64,000 bases of DNA. Origin: an uncultured Oscillospiraceae bacterium (GTDB lineage: Bacteria; Bacillota; Clostridia; Oscillospirales; Acutalibacteraceae). The stretch covers positions 1-64,000 of the forward strand of contig CASFRX010000069.1 in assembly GCA_949297075.1 (NCBI GenBank), read 5' to 3'. Position 1 is the stretch's first letter. Each line of letters opens with the position of its first letter. Under the pieces are notes generated by a model. It saw only the letters and a program-made list of their open reading frames with translations. It was not told the origin of the DNA and made no database searches. A program made the position numbers and the translations under genes. Positions 1 through 7,866 of the stretch are shown in pieces.

Positions 1-34
1 AAGAAATACTGCCTTATGTGGTGTCGGCGAAACC
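1..34. repeat. Partial copy of a dispersed palindromic repeat
   Basis: The first 34 bases match, apart from one A fewer in the last A-run, the loop and right arm of the palindrome at 47470-47530. The left arm would lie just outside the window. It starts 28 bases past the stop codon of the phosphomannose isomerase-like gene, so here it could act as the terminator of the inositol operon. The other copy sits between divergent genes, so a terminator role cannot explain both. Confidence 0.7.
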
Positions 35-62
35 AAACTCCTGCTTTAAATTATTATATAGG

Positions 63-1142
63 TTAGATTTTCGGCGGCATACATTCAAGAATTTCCAGCG
101 CTTCGCCTGTGCAGATGAATTTGTATTCATCTGCATTTGCAGGTTCAAACAGACAGTCGCCGGCTTTGATTTCGATTTCTTCGCCGTTGGCTGTGATTTT
201 TCCCTCGCCTTTAGCAACTGCAAGGCAACAGGCTCTGCCGTTTAATATTCTTGTGTGTTCGTTCTTAACAGTAATTCTGTTAAGAGCAAAGCAAGGGGTG
301 TCGTCATAGGTGATAAGGCTTTCCCTTGCTTCGTCAAGAGTCTTTGCCTTTAAATAGTAGCGGTTCATAAGCTCATCAAGGCTGAGCGCTTCATAGGTGA
401 AACATTCAAACATTTTGTCAAAGCCCAAGCCCATGTGGCAAAGGTGGTCGGGCATCAGCGTGCCTCGCATATCGCATTTTTCTACGCTTATTGTGTAGTC
501 GGTAGGCTCCTGCACTTCGAGAAGCATACAGCCTGAGCCGATAGCGTGAGGTGTGCCGCCTGTAATTAAAAAAACATCGCCTTTTTTTACGGGAATCTTG
601 TGCATATATTCCTGCATTTCAGCTATGTCCTGCTTGTCGAAAAGCTTTTTCCACTTTTCTCTTGTTACAGGCCTTTTGAAGCCGAGAAGAATATATGGCT
701 CTTCGCCGTCTATAACTCGGCTGTTCAAAATATACCAAGATTCGGTTTTGCCGTAATCGGAACCGAAAAGTCGCTTTGCGGCATCCTTTGTGGGATGCAC
801 CTGAATAGGCAGGCGCTCTGCAGAATCAAGGAATTTTGTAAGTACGCCGAAATTTGCGCCGAACTTTTCTAAATGCTCTTTGCCGAGATGTGTTACGGGG
901 TCAGAGTCGATTAAATCCTTGAGATAGAGAAGTTTGCCGTCGGCTGTTTCAATCCGGCTCAAGCCCTCTTTTTCGGGCCTATCGGCTCTGTCAGGGTTAT
1001 CTGCAACTACAACCGAGGCAAGCCAGTCTTCGGGAAAATTCGCATCTTCTCCGCTGCCGCTTTTTCTCATTTCATCAATGAGCTTGCCGCCGTAATAAAG
1101 GCGCCAAACTCGGTTTTCTTTCATTTTAAGGGGAAGTATCAT
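63..1142 (-). CDS. Class I mannose-6-phosphate isomerase-like protein
   Basis: A 359-residue cupin-type protein of the class I phosphomannose isomerase family, which interconverts mannose-6-phosphate and fructose-6-phosphate in the cytoplasm with one bound zinc. The expected ligands are visible: Gln and His in IQVHP, Glu in GKTESW, and His in GGTPHAIG. The C-terminal part (from about residue 285) is a second beta-barrel half. The ATG overlaps the stop of the upstream PHP gene by 4 bases (ATGA), with AGGA about 8 bases upstream, so it is translationally coupled and the last gene of the inositol operon. Identity with well-known ManA proteins looks modest. Because the operon has no visible iolB (also a cupin-fold isomerase), a changed sugar substrate is possible; that is inference. 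Confidence 0.8.
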   Translation of the reverse strand: MILPLKMKENRVWRLYYGGKLIDEMRKSGSGEDANFPEDWLASVVVADNPDRADRPEKEGLSRIETADGKLLYLKDLIDSDPVTHLGKEHLEKFGANFGVLTKFLDSAERLPIQVHPTKDAAKRLFGSDYGKTESWYILNSRVIDGEEPYILLGFKRPVTREKWKKLFDKQDIAEMQEYMHKIPVKKGDVFLITGGTPHAIGSGCMLLEVQEPTDYTISVEKCDMRGTLMPDHLCHMGLGFDKMFECFTYEALSLDELMNRYYLKAKTLDEARESLITYDDTPCFALNRITVKNEHTRILNGRACCLAVAKGEGKITANGEEIEIKAGDCLFEPANADEYKFICTGEALEILECMPPKI

Positions 1143-1825
1143 TTGACTATTCCTCGTGGAAGCTTAAGCTCGTATTTGCCGTTTTTAACAAGCTCTACAA
1201 ACTGATTTTCTGTTGTGGGGCGTTCTTCAAAATAAATACCGCCCGGTGTTGAACGGAAAGGCTCATGATTATCAGTGCCCGAAAGCTTTCTGAGCATATT
1301 AAGCTCTGCCCAGGCATTCGCTACGGAATTTCTTGAGTTGTGGCTTGCATTGCCGTTGTAAACCTCAACGCCGTCAAGGAGATGAGGCTGAACAACAGTC
1401 ATACCGTTGCGGAAAGGGTGCGCCTGAAACAGCAGAATACCGTCATATTCGTTAATGACTTTTCGGAAATTTTCAACGCTTGTTTCCGTGATTTCGGGGT
1501 GGTCATAGAAAAACTCTTTATCTGCTCCGTAAACAAGATAATCGTTATCGTAGCCCTTAAAGCGAATTTCAACGCCGTGCAAAACCGTGAAGTCGGCTGT
1601 TTCTCGCTTCTTTGCTTCTTCGTAGCCGAGCCATTGGCCGTCAACACGCTCTTTCCACGGCAAGCCGCCGAAGCGGCGGTCATCCTCGCGGGGCTTGAAA
1701 TGGTCGGTTATAACTATGCCGTCATAGCGGTTCAGCTTATAGTATTCTACCATGTCAGCGCCGCTGATTTCGCCGCAGGTGCTTGATTCACTCGTGTGTA
1801 CATGAGTGTCAAATAGAAAAGACAT
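1139..1825 (-). CDS. PHP-domain metal-dependent phosphoesterase
   Basis: A 228-residue single-domain PHP protein. Metal-binding motifs are in order: DTHVHT near the N-terminus, TDHF at about 40, an HGVEI motif at about 80, QAHPFR at about 135 and a C-terminal GTDNHE. PHP proteins hydrolyse phosphoesters such as histidinol phosphate or nucleotides using two or three metals; the substrate here cannot be read from sequence. It lies 28 bases downstream of iolE and overlaps the isomerase-like gene by 4 bases, so it is part of the inositol transcript. Its presence suggests a sugar- or cyclitol-phosphate substrate, which is inference. Confidence 0.8.
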   Translation of the reverse strand: MSFLFDTHVHTSESSTCGEISGADMVEYYKLNRYDGIVITDHFKPREDDRRFGGLPWKERVDGQWLGYEEAKKRETADFTVLHGVEIRFKGYDNDYLVYGADKEFFYDHPEITETSVENFRKVINEYDGILLFQAHPFRNGMTVVQPHLLDGVEVYNGNASHNSRNSVANAWAELNMLRKLSGTDNHEPFRSTPGGIYFEERPTTENQFVELVKNGKYELKLPRGIVK

Positions 1826-1853
1826 TGTTACTCAACTCTTTTTAGAATTTAGA

Positions 1854-2747
1854 TTAAAGTCCTGTTTTTTCTGCTATATACTTTCTTGCCATGCAAGCGT
1901 ATTCGTATGGATTAGCCTTGGCAGGGTCTTGCTCTGCTTCAACAACTACCCAGCCTTCATAGTCAGCCTCGGCAAGAATATCGAAAACAGGTGTGAAATC
2001 AAAGTCGCCGTCGCCGGGAACTGTAAAAGAGCCTGCACGAACAGCGTCAAGGAAGCTGTAGCCCTTTGCCTTAGCTTCGTCAATAACGCTTTGGCGGATG
2101 CTCTTGAGGTGAACATGCTTAACTCTGTTGACATACTTTTTGAGCACGCCGATTGCATCTTCGCCTGAGAATGAAAGGTGACCTGTATCGTAAAGAAGAT
2201 ATACAAGGTTGGGATCTGTCAGCTCCATGAGCTTGTCGATTTCTTCAGCTGTCTGAACGCCTGTGCCCATGTGATGATGTACGGTGAAATACATGCCCTT
2301 TTCTTTTGCAAGGCGACCCATTTCGTTGAAGCCCTTTGCAATAAGTGCCCACTGCTCTTCAGTGTAAACGGGCTTTTCGCCGAAAATGCTGACGCTCTTG
2401 CCCTGGATGCTGTTGCCCTGCTCGGAGGCGCCGATAACCTTTGCGCCGAGAGCGTGGAGGAAATCTCTGTGCTTGATGAACGCTTCGATTGTTGCTTCAT
2501 AACCGTCGGAAAGCAGGAGAGAGGAAAACCATGCGTTGCATATGCAAAGACCTCTTACATCAAGCTTGTGCTTGAGCGTTTCAACATCCTTAGGGTATTT
2601 GTTGCCGATTTCACTGCCCTTGAAGCCGCTGAGAGCCATTTCGCTTATGCACTGCTCAAAGGTGTTTTCTGCGCCGAGATCCGGCAAATCATCGTTAGTC
2701 CAAGCTATAGGGGCTATAGCGAGGGATACTTTATCTTTGTTAAGCAT
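1854..2747 (-). CDS. iolE: Inosose dehydratase (myo-inosose-2 dehydratase)
   Basis: A 297-residue TIM-barrel protein of the sugar-phosphate isomerase/epimerase fold. IolE removes water from scyllo-inosose (2-keto-myo-inositol) to give trihydroxycyclohexane-dione. Family features seen are the N-terminal [12 protein letters not shown], the HHHMGT strand at about residue 150, YDTGHL at about 188, HVHLKS at about 212 and a C-terminal VVEAEQDP. Length is normal. It lies 19 bases downstream of iolD and 28 bases upstream of the PHP gene on the same strand. IolG makes its substrate and IolD uses its product. Confidence 0.9.
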   Translation of the reverse strand: MLNKDKVSLAIAPIAWTNDDLPDLGAENTFEQCISEMALSGFKGSEIGNKYPKDVETLKHKLDVRGLCICNAWFSSLLLSDGYEATIEAFIKHRDFLHALGAKVIGASEQGNSIQGKSVSIFGEKPVYTEEQWALIAKGFNEMGRLAKEKGMYFTVHHHMGTGVQTAEEIDKLMELTDPNLVYLLYDTGHLSFSGEDAIGVLKKYVNRVKHVHLKSIRQSVIDEAKAKGYSFLDAVRAGSFTVPGDGDFDFTPVFDILAEADYEGWVVVEAEQDPAKANPYEYACMARKYIAEKTGL

Positions 2748-2766
2748 ATTATATGAGTCCTTTCAA

Positions 2767-4623
2767 TCAATATTCTCTTGCAAGTTTGATGTTTTCCGCC
2801 ATGTCTTCGTAAGCGGCCTGTACCTTTTCGCTTGTTGATACTTCTGCAACGCCTACTCTCCACCAGCTCTCGTAGCCGTGGCTCATGCTGCCGTGTGCAA
2901 CCTTGATATCAATAAGTGTGGAAACAGTCTGCTGTTTTGAATCTTCAATAGCGGCTGCAAGCTCGTCTACATTTGTGACTGTGTATGTTTTACAGCCGTA
3001 GCCCTCTGCACATTTTGCAAAGTCGATGGGAACGATGGGGCCGTCAAGCATTCCCGTGAGAGGATTGCGAGCTGTGAAGCGTGTGCCGAAAGTATCTGTG
3101 CCCTGTGCGTTTTGCAGGTTTTCAATGCAGCCCCAGCCGCTGTTGTCAAAGAGCATAACATTAATCTTAACGCCCTCCTGAATTGCGGTGTAAAGCTCGC
3201 TGTGGAGCATGAGGAAGCTGCCGTCGCCAACCATTGCGTATACTTCACGCTCAGGCGCTGCAAGCTTTGCGCCGAGTGCGCCGCAGATTTCATAGCCCAT
3301 GCAGGAGAATCCGTATTCCATGTGGTAGGTCTTGGGCTCAGTGCATCTCCAAAGTCTCTGCATACAACCGGGAAGACTGCCTGAAGAGCCGAGAGCAATG
3401 GCATTGGGAGCAATACGCTTGTTGATTTCACCAAGTGCTCTTGTCTGTGAGAATTCGCCGTTTGGAAGTTCGCAAGAATAGCAGGCATCCATTTCGGCAA
3501 CATATTCTTTTTTAACTTCATCAATCTCATCGCCCCAACCGCTGCGGTAGTATTTCTGAGAAAGGGCAGAGGAAAGGTCGAGCAAAGCTAATTTGGCGTC
3601 GGCTATAACGCTTGCAGCATCCATTTTAAATGCGTCAAAGCTGCTGACATTGATGCTGAGAATTTTAACATTGGGATTTTTAAAGCCCCATTTGGAGCAA
3701 GTTGTGAAGTCGGTAAGCCTTGTGCCTACTGCGATTATGAGGTCAGCCTGCTGAGCGATTATGTTTGCCGCCGCACCGCCTGTAACACCGATACCGCCGA
3801 GGTTTAAGGGACAGTCCCACGGAATCTGACCCTTACCGGCCTGTGTTTCGCCGATGGGGATATTGAAACGCTCTGCGAAATATTGAGCCGCCTGCCATGC
3901 TCCGGAGTATGTGACGCCGCCGCCTACAATCATAATCGGCTTTTTAGAGTTGTCAATCATTTCTGCCGCCGCATCAATCTCTCTGCGTGTTGCAGGTCTG
4001 CGGTCCATGTACCATATACGCTTTTTGAAGAAATATTCCGGATAATCGTAAGCCTCGCCCTCAACATCCTGAGGCATTGCAAGGCAAACAGCGCCTGTTT
4101 CCGCCCAGTCTGTCAAAACGCGCATTGCGTTGAGGCAGGCTGTCATAAGCTGCTCAGGTCTCTCAATTCTGTCCCAATATTTGCAAACAGCCTTGAAAGC
4201 ATCGTTTGCTGTTGTAGCATAGCTTGTGGGCTGTTCAATCTGCTGTAAAACAGGGTCGGGCTGACGGCAGGCGAAAGTATCACCGGGCAAAACAAGCAGG
4301 GGAATACGGTTTGCCGTTGCTGTGCCGCAGGCAGTAACCATGTTGAGCGCGCCGGGGCCGATTGATGAGGTACAGGCAATAATCTGGCGCCTGTCGTTCT
4401 GCTTTGCAAAGGCGATGGCGGCATGAGCCATGCCCTGCTCATTGTGGCCTTGATAGTAGGTGAGGTTGTGACCGCCCTGCTCAAGCGCCTGGCCGATACC
4501 GACTACGCAGCCGTGGCCGAATATGCCGAATATGCCCTTGACAAACTTGGTTTCCTCGCCGTCAAAGCTTATGTATTGGTTGTCTAGGAATTTAACAAGG
4601 GCTTGTGCCATTGTAAGTTTCAT
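2767..4623 (-). CDS. iolD: 3D-(3,5/4)-trihydroxycyclohexane-1,2-dione acylhydrolase
   Basis: A 618-residue thiamine diphosphate enzyme of the acetolactate synthase superfamily. IolD opens the ring of the diketone made by IolE, giving 5-deoxy-D-glucuronate. The three domains of the superfamily are recognisable: an N-terminal pyrimidine-binding domain with [11 protein letters not shown] at about residue 60, a central domain, and a C-terminal PP-binding domain with GDGSF at about 465 followed about 30 residues later by the Asn of DNSGWG. The ATG is preceded by AAGGAT. It lies 34 bases after iolG. Full length with no visible damage. Confidence 0.92.
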   Translation of the reverse strand: MKLTMAQALVKFLDNQYISFDGEETKFVKGIFGIFGHGCVVGIGQALEQGGHNLTYYQGHNEQGMAHAAIAFAKQNDRRQIIACTSSIGPGALNMVTACGTATANRIPLLVLPGDTFACRQPDPVLQQIEQPTSYATTANDAFKAVCKYWDRIERPEQLMTACLNAMRVLTDWAETGAVCLAMPQDVEGEAYDYPEYFFKKRIWYMDRRPATRREIDAAAEMIDNSKKPIMIVGGGVTYSGAWQAAQYFAERFNIPIGETQAGKGQIPWDCPLNLGGIGVTGGAAANIIAQQADLIIAVGTRLTDFTTCSKWGFKNPNVKILSINVSSFDAFKMDAASVIADAKLALLDLSSALSQKYYRSGWGDEIDEVKKEYVAEMDACYSCELPNGEFSQTRALGEINKRIAPNAIALGSSGSLPGCMQRLWRCTEPKTYHMEYGFSCMGYEICGALGAKLAAPEREVYAMVGDGSFLMLHSELYTAIQEGVKINVMLFDNSGWGCIENLQNAQGTDTFGTRFTARNPLTGMLDGPIVPIDFAKCAEGYGCKTYTVTNVDELAAAIEDSKQQTVSTLIDIKVAHGSMSHGYESWWRVGVAEVSTSEKVQAAYEDMAENIKLAREY

Positions 4624-4657
4624 AATAAATCAATCCTTAGTTAAAGTTTTGAGTTAA

Positions 4658-5671
4658 TCAATAAATTTCGCTAACCTTAACGGGTCTGCCTTCTGCAACG
4701 CTCTTCTTAGCGGCAAGAGCAACAACGATTGCACCGAGACCGTCATCAACATTTGCAGGAACTTCCTTGTCGTTGATAACTGCATCAACAAACTGAAGCA
4801 TCTCATCGCGGAAGGACTGCATATATCTTTCGAGGAAGAAGTAGAGGGGCTTTTCGCCTGTGCAGCCGTTTTCGTCCATGAGAACTACATTGGAGGCTGT
4901 GTCGTTAGAAGCGCAAGCCGCACCCTTGCTGCCGAAAACTTCGACTCTCTGGTCGTAACCGTATGCGGCACGGCGGCAGTTGTCGATAACGCCGATAGCT
5001 CCGTTCTCAAACTTAAGGGAGATAACTGCTGTGTCAACATCGCCCGCTTCGCCTATTGCGGGGTCAACAAGGCATGTTGCGTTTGCATAAACCTCTGTGA
5101 TGGGGCTGCCTGCCATGAAACGAGCCATATCAAAATCGTGAATGGTCATATCAACGAACATTCCGCCGGAAACTGCGGCATATTCCGCTGAGGGGGGCTC
5201 AGGGTCACGGGATGTGATTTTGATAACATTTACATCGCCGATTTTGCCGTCGTTAATCATCTTCTTGATAGCGGCAAAGTTGTGGTCAAAGCGGCGGTTG
5301 AAACCGACCTGAAGCTTAACGCCTGTTTCTTTAACTGTGTCGATAACGGCCTGTACCTTTTCGGGTGTGAGGTCAACGGGCTTTTCGCAGAAAACATGCT
5401 TGCCTGCTTTTGCGGCGGCGATTGCAATGTCTGCGTGAGTATCTGTTGAGGAGCAGACGAGAACTGCGTCGATATCCTTATCCTCAAGCATTTCTACATA
5501 GCTGTCGTAAATCTTCTCAATGCCAAGCTCTTCGCACAGAGCAGGAAGATGATCCTTGTAAACATCTGTGATGCCTAAAACCTTTGCTGTGGGTACATTG
5601 TAGCAGATGGACTGGGCGTGAAGCTTGCCGATTCTGCCTGCGCCGATAATACCGATGTTGAGTTGTTTCAT
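4658..5671 (-). CDS. iolG: Inositol 2-dehydrogenase
   Basis: A 337-residue Gfo/Idh/MocA oxidoreductase. The N-terminal Rossmann fold begins with GIIGAGRIGKLHA at residues 7-19. The catalytic lysine is in CEKPVD at about residue 95, and the DMTIHDFD motif at about 172-179 supplies the catalytic Asp and His. It oxidises myo-inositol to scyllo-inosose with NAD. It is the first gene of the minus-strand operon, with a strong GGAGG before the ATG and an extended -10 promoter about 40 bases upstream. Other Gfo/Idh family members resemble it, but iolD and iolE immediately downstream make the inositol role very likely. Confidence 0.9.
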   Translation of the reverse strand: MKQLNIGIIGAGRIGKLHAQSICYNVPTAKVLGITDVYKDHLPALCEELGIEKIYDSYVEMLEDKDIDAVLVCSSTDTHADIAIAAAKAGKHVFCEKPVDLTPEKVQAVIDTVKETGVKLQVGFNRRFDHNFAAIKKMINDGKIGDVNVIKITSRDPEPPSAEYAAVSGGMFVDMTIHDFDMARFMAGSPITEVYANATCLVDPAIGEAGDVDTAVISLKFENGAIGVIDNCRRAAYGYDQRVEVFGSKGAACASNDTASNVVLMDENGCTGEKPLYFFLERYMQSFRDEMLQFVDAVINDKEVPANVDDGLGAIVVALAAKKSVAEGRPVKVSEIY

Positions 5672-5712
5672 ATTGATACCTCCATGAATTTTGGTGATTT
5701 TTACCGCTGGTA

Positions 5713-5741
5713 ATTATACCACAGCACACTAAAAAAATCCA
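5713..5741 (-). promoter_or_regulatory. Promoter of the iolG operon
   Basis: On the minus strand the sequence reads TGGTATAAT, an extended -10 (TGn then TATAAT at 5718-5713). Seventeen bases upstream is a weak -35 (TGGATT). The intergenic region is shared with the divergent miaB gene and is very AT-rich. No inositol-repressor operator could be recognised with confidence. Confidence 0.55.
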
Positions 5742-5795
5742 CAGTATATAGACAAATTTTTTATACTTTTTTAAAAAATAATACCTGATTTAGTC

Positions 5796-5824
5796 TTGTA
5801 ATACGGAATTATTTATAGTATAAT
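5796..5824 (+). promoter_or_regulatory. Sigma-A type promoter of miaB
   Basis: TTGTAA at 5796-5801 and a perfect TATAAT at 5819-5824 are separated by 17 bases, about 60 bases upstream of the miaB start. It probably drives the long repair and tRNA-modification operon that follows. Confidence 0.65.
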
Positions 5825-5884
5825 ATAAAAACTAAAATAGGGTATTTTGTCCTTAGTGAACTTTAACGTTAGGAAGAAGCAATT

Positions 5885-7312
5885 TTGGATAAATCGGATA
5901 AGAACAAATCAAGGAAATTTGATGTTCCTTTTGAAGAAATTAAGCGTCAAAGAGAATATGTGAATCTTGCCAAAACGGTACTCGAAACGAGGTTCGGCTT
6001 GATTGAGCCTCTTGCCTATGTGCATACCTTCGGCTGTCAGGGAAATGTTGCGGACAGCGAACGAATGAAGGGCTGGCTTGCCCAAATGGGTTACGGCTTT
6101 ACCGAGGAAATAGAGCAGGCGGATTTTGTGCTTTACAACACCTGCGCCGTTCGTGAACACGCTCACGACAGAGTTTTCGGAAATGTGGGAGCGCTCAAGC
6201 CTATCAAAGAAAAGAAGCCCCATATGATAATTGCCCTTTGCGGCTGTATGATGCAGCAGGAGCATGTTTGGCAGAAAATTAAGAAAAGCTATCCCTTTGT
6301 CAACCTTGTTTTCGGTACCCATGCTCAGCACCGTTTGCCAGAGCTTATGTATAAAGCGCTTTGCGGAGGCAAACGTGTTTTTGAGGTGGAAAATTCCGAC
6401 GGCTTTATTGCCGAAGGCGTTCCCGTTCGCCGTGACGGCAGCTTCAAAGGCTGGCTTCCTATAATGTACGGCTGCAATAATTTTTGCAGTTACTGCGTTG
6501 TGCCTTATGTTAGAGGCAGAGAGCGCAGCAGAACTCCCGAAGCTGTTATTGCCGAAGCCAATGAGCTTATAGCATCGGGCTGTAGGGATATAACTCTCCT
6601 TGGTCAGAATGTAAATTCTTATAACCGTGACAGCGGCGAAATGAATTTTGCAGAGCTTTTGAAGCAGATAAATAATATCGATGGTGATTTCAAAATCCGT
6701 TTCATGACCTCTCACCCGAAAGATTGCACCTTTGAACTGCTTGATACCATGGCTCGCTGTGAAAAAGTGAGCCGACATCTTCACCTGCCTTTCCAAAGCG
6801 GCAATAACCGTGTGTTAAAGGAAATGAACAGGGGATATACGAGAGAAAAATACCTGTCCCTCATTGAGTATGCACGAAAAGTTATGCCGGATATCAGTCT
6901 TACAAGCGACATTATCGTAGGATTCCCCGGTGAAACTTACGAAGAATTTTGCGACACCTTGAGCCTTATAAAAGAGGTTGAATTTACCTCACTTTATACA
7001 TTTATATATTCACCTCGTGAGGGCACAAAAGCGGCTTCAATGCCTGACCCTGTCAGCCGTGAAGAAAAGGGCAAATGGTTTCGTGAGCTGACTTCGGCGC
7101 AGGAGCAAATTGCCGCTAAACGAAGCCAAAAAATGCTGGGACAAACCTACCGTGTGCTTTGTGAAGAGCATAGCGGCGGTATGCTTTCCGGCAGAACAGA
7201 CGGCAATGTTATGATTGATTTCCCCGGTGATGAAAGCCGTATAGGTGAATTTGTAAATGTTAAAGTAACCGCTTGCAGAAATTGGACTTTAAGCGGAGAA
7301 ATTGCAGATTAA
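5885..7312 (+). CDS. miaB: tRNA-2-methylthio-N6-dimethylallyladenosine synthase
   Basis: A 475-residue radical SAM methylthiotransferase that adds the 2-methylthio group to i6A37 of tRNAs reading UNN codons. The N-terminal UPF0004 domain carries the auxiliary [4Fe-4S] cysteines C51, C87 and C121. The radical SAM motif is C197-x3-C201-x2-C204 within YGCNNFCSYC. A TRAM domain forms the last 60-70 residues. The start is TTG, preceded by AGGAAG. The partner gene miaA, which makes the i6A substrate, is 5 kb downstream in the same direction. Confidence 0.95.
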   Translation: MDKSDKNKSRKFDVPFEEIKRQREYVNLAKTVLETRFGLIEPLAYVHTFGCQGNVADSERMKGWLAQMGYGFTEEIEQADFVLYNTCAVREHAHDRVFGNVGALKPIKEKKPHMIIALCGCMMQQEHVWQKIKKSYPFVNLVFGTHAQHRLPELMYKALCGGKRVFEVENSDGFIAEGVPVRRDGSFKGWLPIMYGCNNFCSYCVVPYVRGRERSRTPEAVIAEANELIASGCRDITLLGQNVNSYNRDSGEMNFAELLKQINNIDGDFKIRFMTSHPKDCTFELLDTMARCEKVSRHLHLPFQSGNNRVLKEMNRGYTREKYLSLIEYARKVMPDISLTSDIIVGFPGETYEEFCDTLSLIKEVEFTSLYTFIYSPREGTKAASMPDPVSREEKGKWFRELTSAQEQIAAKRSQKMLGQTYRVLCEEHSGGMLSGRTDGNVMIDFPGDESRIGEFVNVKVTACRNWTLSGEIAD

Positions 7313-7373
7313 AACAGTATAATTTTCCCATTGGGATTTTATAGAAATACTACACTATTTAGGAGAAGAAAAA

Positions 7374-7787
7374 ATGGACATTGTAAAACTTACAAGAGAA
7401 CTCGGCAAAGCTATTCAGCAGGATGAAAGATACCTTGCTTTTGTAGCGGCAAGAGAAGCAAACGAAAAAGATGATGAACTCAACGAGCTTGTCGGTAAAA
7501 TGCAGCTTGTTCACATGAGCTATCAGCACGAGGCTTCCAAAGAGGATGCAAATGAGCAGAAGCTTGAGGCTTATGAAGAAGAATTTATGGGCCTTCGTGA
7601 GAAGATTATGGGCAATGCAAATATGGCCGCTTACGAAAAGGCAAGAGCTGATATTGACGAAATGATGAACTATATCGTAGGTCTGCTCACAGAGTGCATC
7701 AAGGGCGAGGATCCGGAAACCTGTGAGCCTCCTCAGGAGCATAGCTGCGGCGGCGATTGCTCCGCTTGCGGCGGCGATTGCCACTAA
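7374..7787 (+). CDS. YlbF family protein with cysteine-rich tail
   Basis: A 137-residue, mostly helical protein of the YlbF/YmcA family. In Bacillus these small proteins form a complex that affects RNase Y, competence, biofilm and sporulation. Residues 1-115 carry the family domain. The last 15 residues contain HSCGGDCSACGGDCH, with four Cys in CGGDC-type spacing, which could bind a metal or Fe-S cluster. SD AGGAG lies 9 bases before the ATG. It sits between miaB and mutS. The functional assignment comes from family knowledge only. Confidence 0.8.
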   Translation: MDIVKLTRELGKAIQQDERYLAFVAAREANEKDDELNELVGKMQLVHMSYQHEASKEDANEQKLEAYEEEFMGLREKIMGNANMAAYEKARADIDEMMNYIVGLLTECIKGEDPETCEPPQEHSCGGDCSACGGDCH

Positions 7788-7814
7788 TTATTGAGTGTTA
7801 TCAAAAAAACTATT

Positions 7815-7847
7815 GCGAACGCTTAACAAAAAGGGTTAAGCGTTTGC
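7815..7847. other. Hairpin upstream of mutS
   Basis: A 13-bp stem (7815-7827 with 7835-7847, one G-T pair) with a 7-base loop ends shortly before the mutS ribosome-binding site. No T-run follows it on the plus strand, so it is not a standard terminator in that direction. It may affect mRNA stability or mutS translation. Confidence 0.45.
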
Positions 7848-7866
7848 ACTTATGAGGAGCGTGCAA

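Noticed and set aside
5909-6796. Long open frame antisense to miaB (295 codons)
   Set aside because: It lies wholly opposite a well-conserved gene, has no SD and no recognisable protein features.
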